NCBI GenBank assembly: GCA_012728155.1
Contig: JAAYFR010000306.1
Location: 1 to 19,788 of the forward strand
Length of the DNA stretch: 19,788 bases
Direction of reading: 5' to 3'
From: Bacteroidales bacterium
Lineage (GTDB): Bacteria > Bacteroidota > Bacteroidia > Bacteroidales > Dysgonomonadaceae
Notes under the pieces: model-generated
The model's input: the letters and a program-made list of their open reading frames with translations, nothing else
What the model was told of the DNA's origin: nothing
Databases searched by the model: none
In this document: positions 1 to 6,963 of the stretch, one piece after another
Layout of the letters: each line of letters starts with the position of its first letter
Position numbering within the stretch: position 1 is the first letter of the stretch
Translations under genes and position numbers: made by a program

Positions 1-669
1 CTTCGACCCGATACGGATATTACGGATATGAGAAAACTCTTTTGTCAACAACGGTTCAATATAGGTAGAGATGATAGAAGCATTGGCAGTAAGCGGATCA
101 CCTCCGGTAAAAAGCACATCCGACACCTTGGGATGCTTGAGCAGATACTTATGCAGCAGATCGGCCTCTTTCATCGCAAATTTCAGTTCATTCATCCCTG
201 AGAACTGAGGCCACCGGAAACAGAAAGTACAATAGGCATGGCATGTCTGTCCCTGACTGGGGAAGAAGAGCACTGTCTCACGATATTTATGCTGCATTCC
301 ATGCAATTTTATACCCTCTACCGTCGGCATATTATACTGTTGTCCCGCAGGGTTGGGATTCAACTTCATCCTGATTTCATACACCTTTTGCTTTAATCCT
401 GCCTCATCGTTCCTATCGATCAATTTTTTCACCTGCCTATAATGAAGTTTTGAAAGCATCTCTCCACGAGGAAAAGTAAGCGTAAAAATTGGATCATCCG
501 GCACATTATTCCAGTCGATCAACTCCTCTATCACATAGTTATTGGTTTTGAAGGGTAATACACGCCCTACTACCCCAATAGCCTCCCGTTCCTGATCGGA
601 CAGGGCACTCAGTTGAGGCAGATCACTATAATTCCGGAGAATATAATTTTTATATTTTTTATTTTCCAT
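1..669 (-). CDS. KamA-family (lysine 2,3-aminomutase-like) radical SAM protein, N-terminal part
   Basis: The gene runs off the left edge, so only the first 223 residues are present. The start is the ATG at 669-667. Translation shows a radical SAM cluster motif CxxxCxxC (Cys143, Cys147, Cys150, in TCHAYCTFCFRW), followed by TGGDPL at 188-193, the SAM-binding GGD motif of the KamA family. Family knowledge: these enzymes bind a 4Fe-4S cluster and SAM, and canonical members use PLP to move an amino group on lysine. The residues after the cluster (TFCFRWPQF) differ from the CRHCTRRRF type of classical lysine 2,3-aminomutase, so this is probably a distinct subfamily and the substrate is unknown. 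The PLP-lysine region lies outside the window. It is divergent from the arginine genes, with no visible functional link. Confidence 0.85.
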   Translation of the reverse strand, partial: MENKKYKNYILRNYSDLPQLSALSDQEREAIGVVGRVLPFKTNNYVIEELIDWNNVPDDPIFTLTFPRGEMLSKLHYRQVKKLIDRNDEAGLKQKVYEIRMKLNPNPAGQQYNMPTVEGIKLHGMQHKYRETVLFFPSQGQTCHAYCTFCFRWPQFSGMNELKFAMKEADLLHKYLLKHPKVSDVLFTGGDPLTANASIISTYIEPLLTKEFSHIRNIRIGSK

Positions 670-762
670 TTCAATTGATTTTTATTTTATTCGGTGCACT
701 ACAGAAAGTAATAAGGATCCGAGAATTAGGGAATAGAGATTTGAATTGCATTTTCAGACAAA

Positions 763-794
763 CAAAAATAGACTAAAAGTGACAAAAAGACAAC
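763..794 (-). promoter_or_regulatory. Candidate promoter of the KamA-like gene
   Basis: Read on the minus strand, TATTTTTG (770-763) matches the Bacteroidota -7 consensus TAnnTTTG. A partial -33 element, GTTG (794-791), lies 20 nt upstream. This would give a 5' untranslated region of about 90 nt before the ATG at 669. The match is by eye. In such AT-rich DNA a chance match is quite possible. Confidence 0.35.
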
Positions 795-880
795 TTTATT
801 CATACAATTTTATATTTTTTTGGGAAATAAATAACAGTTTGCCCCTATTAAGAGAATATGGAAAGTTTTTTGGAGAAAAG

Positions 881-912
881 GGTGCCAATTACAAATATAA
901 TATGTACTTTTG
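881..912 (+). promoter_or_regulatory. Candidate promoter of the arginine cluster
   Basis: TACTTTTG at 905-912 is an exact TAnnTTTG -7 element, preceded by an AT-rich stretch. The -33 position carries only GGTG (881-884), a poor TTTG match with a 20-nt spacer. Transcription would start within a few bases of 916-920, so the leader ORF at 920 would be translated from a nearly leaderless transcript. The rest of the 414-bp gap (670-1083) holds no gene other than that short ORF. Confidence 0.4.
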
Positions 913-919
913 CAGCCAG

Positions 920-985
920 ATGAAAATATTTTTTTTACATACTGACTACCCCAAAGCAACAATCGTAGTCCGACGATGCTTTTGA
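920..985 (+). CDS. Candidate arginine leader peptide (attenuator ORF), 21 aa
   Basis: An ATG just after the -7 element opens a 21-codon ORF whose product begins MKIFFLHTDY and ends KATIVVRRCF, then TGA. Two consecutive Arg codons (CGA CGA, 971-976) sit three codons before the stop. They lie at the base of a hairpin: AAAGC 953-957 pairs with GCTTT 978-982, and ATCGT 962-966 pairs with ACGAT 973-977. The ORF ends 98 bases before the first arginine gene. This layout suggests translation-dependent attenuation: a ribosome stalled at the Arg codons would hold the hairpin open. A second weak hairpin (GCGG 991-994 with CCGC 1007-1010) and a competing CCCGG/CCGGG pairing (999-1003 with 1039-1043) lie downstream, but no strong terminator U-tract is visible. 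Expression and function are inferred. Confidence 0.45.
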   Translation: MKIFFLHTDYPKATIVVRRCF

Positions 986-1083
986 ACTATGCGGCAACCC
1001 CGGTTCCCGCTCACTATCCCCTTTTATCTATGTAGCCTCCGGGCAACACTCTACAATCAACTCTCTAATTTTATTGTTTTAGG

Positions 1084-1704
1084 ATGAATGTTATTATTCA
1101 TATAGCAGACAGCAGCTTCATAGCTTATGCGCAGAAAATATGCGATCTGATTTACGACTCTGCGCAAGCACGCGGTACAGGTATTGCAAAGCGAAGTGCT
1201 GAATATGTCGCAGAAAAGATTGAAGCCGGCAAAGCAGTGATCGCCCTCGATGAGGAGAAATTAGTCGGCTTTGCCTATATTGAGACTTTCAGTCACAACC
1301 GCTTTGTGGCCAACTCCGGGCTGGTGGTGCATCCCGATTACCGTAATCAAGGGCTGGCCAAAAAAATTAAACGGAAAATTTTTGATCTTTCCCAGAAGCT
1401 CTATCCCAATGCCAAAATATTCAGCATCACCACTGGACTGGCTGTCATGAAAATGAATACCGAACTGGGATTTAAACCGGTCACTTTTTCAGAACTGACC
1501 AACGACGAAGAGTTCTGGAAAGGATGCCAAGGATGCAGAAATTTTGATATCTTGCAACGTAATAATTATAAAATGTGCCTCTGCACAGGGTTACTTTATG
1601 ACCCGAAAGTCCAACCGGCACAGCAACCGGCGAGTCCTTTTGCGAAAAAGGTGGTGAAACCGGTTATCAAAATAAAAAAAACCAATAAAATGCATAAAAA
1701 ATGA
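1084..1704 (+). CDS. GNAT acyltransferase, probable first step of arginine synthesis (glutamate N-acyltransferase)
   Basis: This 206-aa protein has the GNAT acyl-CoA-binding signature V-VHPDYRNQGLAKKI (about 81-95) with the RxxGxA core. It is the first gene of the arginine cluster, and its stop overlaps the argG start by four bases (ATGA, 1701-1704), implying translational coupling. By elimination it is the best local candidate for the N-acylglutamate synthase step, and with a succinyl-type ArgF' downstream the donor could be succinyl-CoA. That assignment is inference. After the GNAT fold there are four cysteines arranged Cx2C (148, 151) and CxC (165, 167), then a Lys-rich basic tail (about 188-206). 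ATG 1084 is the only sensible start. It lacks a strong Shine-Dalgarno sequence, as is usual in this phylum. Confidence 0.75.
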   Translation: MNVIIHIADSSFIAYAQKICDLIYDSAQARGTGIAKRSAEYVAEKIEAGKAVIALDEEKLVGFAYIETFSHNRFVANSGLVVHPDYRNQGLAKKIKRKIFDLSQKLYPNAKIFSITTGLAVMKMNTELGFKPVTFSELTNDEEFWKGCQGCRNFDILQRNNYKMCLCTGLLYDPKVQPAQQPASPFAKKVVKPVIKIKKTNKMHKK

Positions 1705-2891
1705 AGAAAAAAGTAGTATTGGCTTTTAGTGGCGGCCTCGACACCTCCTTCTGCGTGCCCTGGCTGATTAATGAAAAAGGAGTGGAAGTACATACCGTAA
1801 TCGTGAACACCGGTGGATTTTCACATGAAGAGTCGAAATCGATCGAAGAGCGGGCAATACAGTTAGGTGCTACCACACACACCTCTATCGATGCAGTAGA
1901 TGATTACTACAACAAGGGCATCAAATATCTGATATTTGGGAACATATTAAAAAACAACACCTATCCGTTGTCGGTCAGCTCCGAACGATTCTTCCAGGCG
2001 ATGGCGGTACTGGATCATGTGAAAAAGATAGGTGCTGATTTTGTGGCACATGGAAGTACAGGAGCGGGAAATGATCAAATACGTTTCGACCTTGTATTTG
2101 AAGTGTTGGCTCCGGAAGTGCAGATTATTGCACCAATCCGCGAGTTGTGCCTCTCCCGTCAACAAGAGATCGATTACCTGAAAGAGAAAGGATTCGACTT
2201 TTCATGGGAGAAATCGAAATATTCCATCAACCAAGGGATCTGGGGCACCAGCGTAGGAGGTGTGGAAACCTTACAATCATCCGGCGTTTTGCCCGAAGAG
2301 GCCTATCCATCACAAGTAACCGATTGGGGAACGGAACGTATCACCCTGGGATTTGAAAAGGGTGAACCGATCTCATTGAACGGAGAAAAGATGAATCCGG
2401 TGACACTGATCCATACATTACATGCAATGGCGTCGAAATATGGTATCGGCCGTGATGTACATGTGGGTGATACCATTATCGGCACCAAAGGACGGGTCGC
2501 ATTTGAGGCACCCGCACCGCTGATTATCATCAAGGCACACCACCTGTTGGAAAAACATGTGCTGACCAAACAACAACTCTATTGGAAAGCTCAACTTGCC
2601 AACTGGTGGGGACAACTGATGCACGAAGCACAATACCTGGAGCCGGTGATGCGCAATATCGAAGCCTTTCTCGACGACACCCAGCAGTTTGTGACCGGTG
2701 AAGTGGAGATTGAGCTGCGCCCCTATCATTTTGCTGTATTGGGATGCTCCAGCGAGTACGACCTGATGAACGCCAAATTCGGGGAATATGGAGAAACCAA
2801 CAAATCGTTCACCGGTCAAGATGTAGTAGGGTTCACGAAAGTGATTGCCAACCCATTGAAAATTTATTACACCATCCACGACAATGATTAA
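1701..2891 (+). CDS. argG: Argininosuccinate synthase
   Basis: ArgG joins citrulline and aspartate using ATP, giving argininosuccinate, AMP and pyrophosphate in the cytoplasm. The 396-aa protein has the expected length. It opens with the ATP-pyrophosphatase P-loop AFSGGLDTS (8-16) and carries the HGSTGAGNDQIRFD block (117-130), which contributes to the nucleotide and aspartate sites. It overlaps the preceding GNAT gene by 4 bp and the following argC by 8 bp, so the first three genes form a tight translationally coupled run. In a succinylated pathway citrulline itself, released by the downstream deacylase, would still be the substrate. The reading frame is intact and no key residue looks altered. 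Confidence 0.97.
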   Translation: MKKKVVLAFSGGLDTSFCVPWLINEKGVEVHTVIVNTGGFSHEESKSIEERAIQLGATTHTSIDAVDDYYNKGIKYLIFGNILKNNTYPLSVSSERFFQAMAVLDHVKKIGADFVAHGSTGAGNDQIRFDLVFEVLAPEVQIIAPIRELCLSRQQEIDYLKEKGFDFSWEKSKYSINQGIWGTSVGGVETLQSSGVLPEEAYPSQVTDWGTERITLGFEKGEPISLNGEKMNPVTLIHTLHAMASKYGIGRDVHVGDTIIGTKGRVAFEAPAPLIIIKAHHLLEKHVLTKQQLYWKAQLANWWGQLMHEAQYLEPVMRNIEAFLDDTQQFVTGEVEIELRPYHFAVLGCSSEYDLMNAKFGEYGETNKSFTGQDVVGFTKVIANPLKIYYTIHDND

Positions 2892-3858
2892 TGTAAGCAT
2901 AGTTGGGGGAACAGGGTATACGGCGGGTGAACTCCTCCGTATCCTGCTCCGCCATCCTGAAGTGAATATTGAATCGGTCATCAGCACCACTTCGGTGGGG
3001 GTGCCAATCGCCGAGATGCATCGTGACCTATTGGGAGAGACAGATCTAATCTTTACGGATACTTTCTTTAAACCCGACGTGATATTCCTCTGTCTGGGAC
3101 ATGGGTTATCCCGTGCTTTCCTGACTGACAACAATATCCCGGCATCCTGCAAAGTGATTGATTTGGGGAATGACTTCCGCAATGATCCGGTATTCAACGA
3201 AAGAAATTTTGTATTCGGGTTGTGCGAACAGAACCTCGAATTGATCCGCACTGCTGACAATGTAGCCAATCCCGGTTGTTTTGCCACCACCATCATACTG
3301 GCGTTATTGCCACTGGCATCCCGGAACCTACTGAAAGAGGAGATACATATACATGCCATCACAGGCTCTACGGGAGCGGGGAAAAGAGCGACCGAAACGA
3401 CCCATTTCAGCTATCGCGACAATAATATATCAGTGTACAAACCATTCACTCACCAACATCTGGAAGAGATCGGCAATACATTGACGGGGGCGGGTAACAG
3501 CAATCTGCCTCAGATCAACTTTGTGCCGATGCGGGGTGATTTCACACGCGGCATCTTCGCCAGTATCTATACAAAATGGGACGGATCCATTTCAGAGTCT
3601 GAAGTCCTCGAGCTTTACGAAGATTATTACCGTGCATCGCCTTTCGTATTTGTATCCCAAAAACCAATCAGCCTGAAAGAGGTGGTCAATACCAACAAGG
3701 GGTTATTGCATATCGAGTTTTATAATGGTTATATCCATATCACCTCCATCATCGACAACCTGGTGAAAGGGGCATCCGGGCAAGCGGTGCAAAATATGAA
3801 CCTGATGTTCGGACTGGATGAGACCACCGGATTGCAGTTAAAGGGTAGTTCTTTTTGA
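2884..3858 (+). CDS. argC: N-acyl-gamma-glutamyl-phosphate reductase
   Basis: ArgC reduces N-acyl-glutamyl phosphate to the semialdehyde with NADPH. The 324-aa product shows the N-terminal dinucleotide-binding loop IVGGTGYTAGELLRIL (6-21), the catalytic cysteine Cys132 in ANPGCFATT, and a downstream His motif HQHLEEI (190-196) at the expected place of the catalytic base. Its length is typical of the short type I ArgC. The start ATG lies inside the 3' end of argG (8-bp overlap). The substrate is probably the N-succinyl form, judging by the ArgF' in this cluster. A 38-bp AT-rich gap without a clear promoter separates it from argD. Confidence 0.95.
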   Translation: MINVSIVGGTGYTAGELLRILLRHPEVNIESVISTTSVGVPIAEMHRDLLGETDLIFTDTFFKPDVIFLCLGHGLSRAFLTDNNIPASCKVIDLGNDFRNDPVFNERNFVFGLCEQNLELIRTADNVANPGCFATTIILALLPLASRNLLKEEIHIHAITGSTGAGKRATETTHFSYRDNNISVYKPFTHQHLEEIGNTLTGAGNSNLPQINFVPMRGDFTRGIFASIYTKWDGSISESEVLELYEDYYRASPFVFVSQKPISLKEVVNTNKGLLHIEFYNGYIHITSIIDNLVKGASGQAVQNMNLMFGLDETTGLQLKGSSF

Positions 3859-3896
3859 TGGGATGATTTTTATTTTTTATTGTTAATTTACTCAAG

Positions 3897-5021
3897 ATGA
3901 ATCTATTCGATGTATATAGCTTGTGGGAGATAGAACCGGTACGGGGTAAGGGTTGCCATGTATGGGACAGGGAGGGAACAGAATATCTCGATCTTTACGG
4001 TGGCCATGCCGTAATCTCTATCGGTCATTCCCACCCCCGCTATGTAAAAGCGGTGCAGGAGCAAGTGGAGAAGATCGGTTTCTACTCCAATTCGGTACAG
4101 AACTCCTTACAGCAGGAGTTAGCCGATAAACTGGGGAAACAGTCAGGTTATCCCGACTAGTCACTTTTTCTCTGTAACTCTGGTGCCGAGGCCAATGAGA
4201 ATGCTTTGAAACTGGCATCATTCCATACTGGGAAAAAGCGTGTGATCGCTTTCAACGGAGCCTTTCACGGACGCACCTCCGGCACGGTGGCTGTCACGGA
4301 TAATCCTATTATCCAAGCCCCTTTCAACAAAGGACATGAAGTCACTTTTGTACCGTTAAATGATATCATTGCCGTAGAAACCGAGATAGAAAAAGGAGAT
4401 GTAGCCGCCGTTATTATCGAGGGAATACAGGGCGTATCTGGTATTTATATGCCGGAAGCAACCTTCTTGCAACAGTTGGCAACTCTCTGCAACCAGCACG
4501 GATCAATTTTGATTCTCGACGAAATACAGTCCGGATATGGTCGTAGTGGAGCATTTTTTGCCCATCAATGGGCTGGAATAGAACCCGACTTGATTACGAT
4601 GGCCAAAGGGATAGCCAACGGTTTTCCAATGGGAGGTGTACTTATCGCACCCAAATTCGAAGCGAAGAAAGGAATGCTGGGCACCACTTTTGGTGGCAAT
4701 CATCTGGCCTGTGCCGCTGCCATCGCGGTACTCGATGTATTAAAAGAGGAGTCATTGGTAGATAACGCAAAAAAAATGGGTGCATATCTGCTGCAGGAGT
4801 TATCAGGTATAAACGGCATCACTGCTATCCGCGGTCGGGGATTGATGCTCGGTCTGGAGTTTCTCCCTGAATTTGCCACCCTCCGCAACCGCCTCCTCTT
4901 TGAAAACCATATCTTTACCGGTGGAGCAAAGAACAATGTAATGCGCTTGTTACCTCCATTATCCATATCGAAAGAGGAAATCGATAGTTTCATTGCTGCA
5001 TTAAAGGAGAAAATAGAATAA
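3897..5021 (+). pseudogene. argD: N-acylornithine aminotransferase, interrupted by an in-frame TAG
   Basis: This is a class III PLP aminotransferase that would make N-acylornithine from the semialdehyde and glutamate. Read through, it is 374 codons, a normal ArgD length. Codon 88 is TAG (4158-4160), where relatives usually have Tyr (GYPD-stop-SLFLCNSGAEAN). Reading continues in the same frame with full family similarity: phosphate-binding SGAEAN (95-100), DEIQSGYGR (208-216), PLP-lysine Lys237 in MAKGIANGFPMGG, and TTFGGNH. A restart at TTG 4206 would lose SGAEAN, so the downstream piece alone should be inactive. A single base change (TAC or TAT to TAG), a sequencing error, or suppression could explain it. 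TAG ends other genes here (argF', pta), so a genome-wide reassignment of TAG is unlikely. Confidence 0.9.
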
Positions 5022-5099
5022 TCTGCCACGACTACAGCTTCACTTTCCCCCTAAAAGAGGGTTAAAAGAGTGTAAACCGGGCAATAAACGCTTCACAAG

Positions 5100-6053
5100 A
5101 TGAGAAACTTTACTTCTGTTCATGACATAGGCGACCTGAAAAGTGCGCTCGAAAAAGCAAAGTATGTCAAAGAAAATCCTTTTGCCGATCAGGAGTTGGG
5201 CAAAAACAAGACTCTACTGTTGATCTTTTTCAATTCGAGCCTGCGTACCCGACTCAGTACCCAGAAAGCGGGGTTGAACCTCGGCATGAATGTAATTGTA
5301 CTCGACATCAACCAAGGCGCCTGGAAGCTGGAAACAGAAAAAGGGGTGATCATGGATGGCGATAAACCGGAGCATATCCTTGAGGCGATCCCGGTGATGG
5401 GCGCCTACTGTGATGTGATCGGAGTACGCTCTTTCGCCCAGTTCGAAGAGAAGGCGGCCGACTATAACGAGGTTATCCTGAATCAGTTTATCCAATACTC
5501 CGGCAAACCGATCTTCAGTATGGAGGCGGCCACACGCCATCCACTACAAAGTTTTGCCGACCTGATTACAATTGAAGAATTTAAAAAAACGGAAAAGCCA
5601 AAAGTGGTGCTTACCTGGGCACCGCACCCCAGGGCATTACCACAAGCGGTTCCCAATTCATTCGCCGAATGGATGAACGCCACCGATTACCAGTTTGTAA
5701 TCACTCATCCCGAAGGGTATGAACTGGACGAAAAATTTGTCGCCAATGCAATAGTGGAATACGACAAAGAGAAAGCTTATAAGGATGCGGACTTTATCTA
5801 TGCAAAGAACTGGGCAGCTTATCAAGATCCAAATTATGGCAAGATCTTAAGTACCGACCGTGCATGGACCGTAGAGAGCAAGAAGATGGCGCTGACCAAC
5901 AACGCCTATTTTATGCACTGCCTCCCCGTGCGACGCAATATGATCGTAAGTGATGAGGTGATCGACAGCCAGCAATCTATTGTGATCCCCGAAGCAGCCA
6001 ACCGCGTTGTTTCGGCACAGGTAGTACTGAAAGAGATATTATTAGGACTGTAG
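5100..6053 (+). CDS. argF': N-succinylornithine carbamoyltransferase
   Basis: This cytoplasmic transcarbamylase makes an N-acylcitrulline from N-acylornithine and carbamoyl phosphate. The 317-aa sequence has the carbamoyl-phosphate loop SSLRTR (46-51), HPLQ (147-150) and HCLPVRR (273-279). Pro90 in GDKPEH is the informative residue: in published work on this family Pro at this site marks the Bacteroides fragilis N-succinylornithine enzyme, while Glu marks the Xanthomonas N-acetylornithine enzyme. The whole sequence resembles the Bacteroides type closely. The ATG at 5100 aligns with the usual MRxFT start. The preceding 78-bp gap shows no convincing promoter, and the gene is probably cotranscribed with its neighbours. 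Substrate specificity is inferred from the one residue plus overall similarity. Confidence 0.93.
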   Translation: MRNFTSVHDIGDLKSALEKAKYVKENPFADQELGKNKTLLLIFFNSSLRTRLSTQKAGLNLGMNVIVLDINQGAWKLETEKGVIMDGDKPEHILEAIPVMGAYCDVIGVRSFAQFEEKAADYNEVILNQFIQYSGKPIFSMEAATRHPLQSFADLITIEEFKKTEKPKVVLTWAPHPRALPQAVPNSFAEWMNATDYQFVITHPEGYELDEKFVANAIVEYDKEKAYKDADFIYAKNWAAYQDPNYGKILSTDRAWTVESKKMALTNNAYFMHCLPVRRNMIVSDEVIDSQQSIVIPEAANRVVSAQVVLKEILLGL

Positions 6054-6061
6054 TTAATGTG

Positions 6062-6856
6062 ATGATGCGTACCGAGACTAAAAAGAAAACCCTTTCGATT
6101 GTGAAGATCGGAGGAAATATAGTGGACAATCCTAAAGCGTTGAAATCATTTCTGAATGATTTTCACCAGCTCAAAGGAAATAAATTACTGGTGCACGGCG
6201 GAGGAGTGATGGCTTCAAAAATGGCAAAGCAACTCGGTATCGAGACCAAGATGCTCAACGGACGCCGTATCACCGACGAGGAGACACTCAAGCTGGTCAC
6301 CATGGTCTATGCCGGATGGGGAAATAAAAGTATCGTGGCAACATTACAACAAATTGGCTGTAACGCAATCGGACTTTCGGGTGCCGACGCCAATGTTATT
6401 CCTTCGATCCGACGTTCGCCCGTACCGGTCGATTTCGGTTTTGTAGGCGATCCGGATCCGAATAAAACCAATACTACCTTTATCTCTCAATTGATAGAGA
6501 GTGACATGACACCTGTCTTTTGTGCAATCACCCACGATGGAAATGGCTCCCTGTTGAACACCAACGCCGACACCATCGCTTACACGGTGGCAGCAGCTTG
6601 TTCCAGAGTATATCAAACAACACTCTATTACTGTTTCGAAAAGGAGGGAGTGTTGAGAGATATCGACGATCCGGACAGTCTCATAGCCACTATGACCCGC
6701 GAAGAATGTGAAGCATACAAACAACAAGGCATCATTGCCGATGGTATGATCCCTAAATTGGACAACTCCTTCAGAGCAATGACAGAGGGAGTATCCCAAG
6801 TGATTATTTTACATGCAAAGAACCTCTTATCCGGTAAGGGAACGGTGTTAGGATGA
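6062..6856 (+). CDS. argB: N-acylglutamate kinase
   Basis: ArgB phosphorylates the N-acylated glutamate. It is an amino-acid kinase family protein of about 264 aa. Visible motifs are the N-terminal VKIGGNIVD lysine/glycine loop, VHGGG in the substrate region, NGRRITDEETLKLVTMVYAG, and a late LDNSFRAM segment that carries the conserved C-terminal Asp region. Three in-frame starts are adjacent (GTG 6059, ATG 6062, ATG 6065). I chose the first ATG, and no Shine-Dalgarno sequence decides between them. The gene begins only a few bases after the argF' stop, so the two are surely cotranscribed. It probably acts on N-succinylglutamate in this organism. No defects are visible. Confidence 0.93.
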   Translation: MMRTETKKKTLSIVKIGGNIVDNPKALKSFLNDFHQLKGNKLLVHGGGVMASKMAKQLGIETKMLNGRRITDEETLKLVTMVYAGWGNKSIVATLQQIGCNAIGLSGADANVIPSIRRSPVPVDFGFVGDPDPNKTNTTFISQLIESDMTPVFCAITHDGNGSLLNTNADTIAYTVAAACSRVYQTTLYYCFEKEGVLRDIDDPDSLIATMTREECEAYKQQGIIADGMIPKLDNSFRAMTEGVSQVIILHAKNLLSGKGTVLG

Positions 6857-6963
6857 TGCGTAGATTTGGTGGTTTACCGATGTGATGATTATAAATGTGC
6901 CAATGAGATTGAGTAAAGATTGATTTTTTGATTGAATGGGTAATGGATAATGGGTAATTTTCT

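Noticed and set aside
746..985. 79-codon reading frame spanning the arginine control region
   Set aside because: It overlaps the candidate promoter, has a low-complexity Asn/Phe-rich composition and no recognisable domain. Only its last 21 codons, from ATG 920, are considered as a leader peptide.
2418..3362. 314-codon open frame on the minus strand opposite argG/argC
   Set aside because: It is the antisense shadow of two clearly conserved genes, with no protein family resemblance.
4158..4160. Amber codon recoded as pyrrolysine or another amino acid
   Set aside because: TAG is used as a normal stop by argF' and pta here, no suppressor machinery is visible in the window, and Tyr is expected at this site, so point mutation or sequence error is simpler.
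6861..6868. TAGATTTG as a promoter for the deacylase gene
   Set aside because: It matches TAnnTTTG, but nothing like a -33 TTTG lies at 19-21 nt upstream, and cotranscription with argB is the simpler view.
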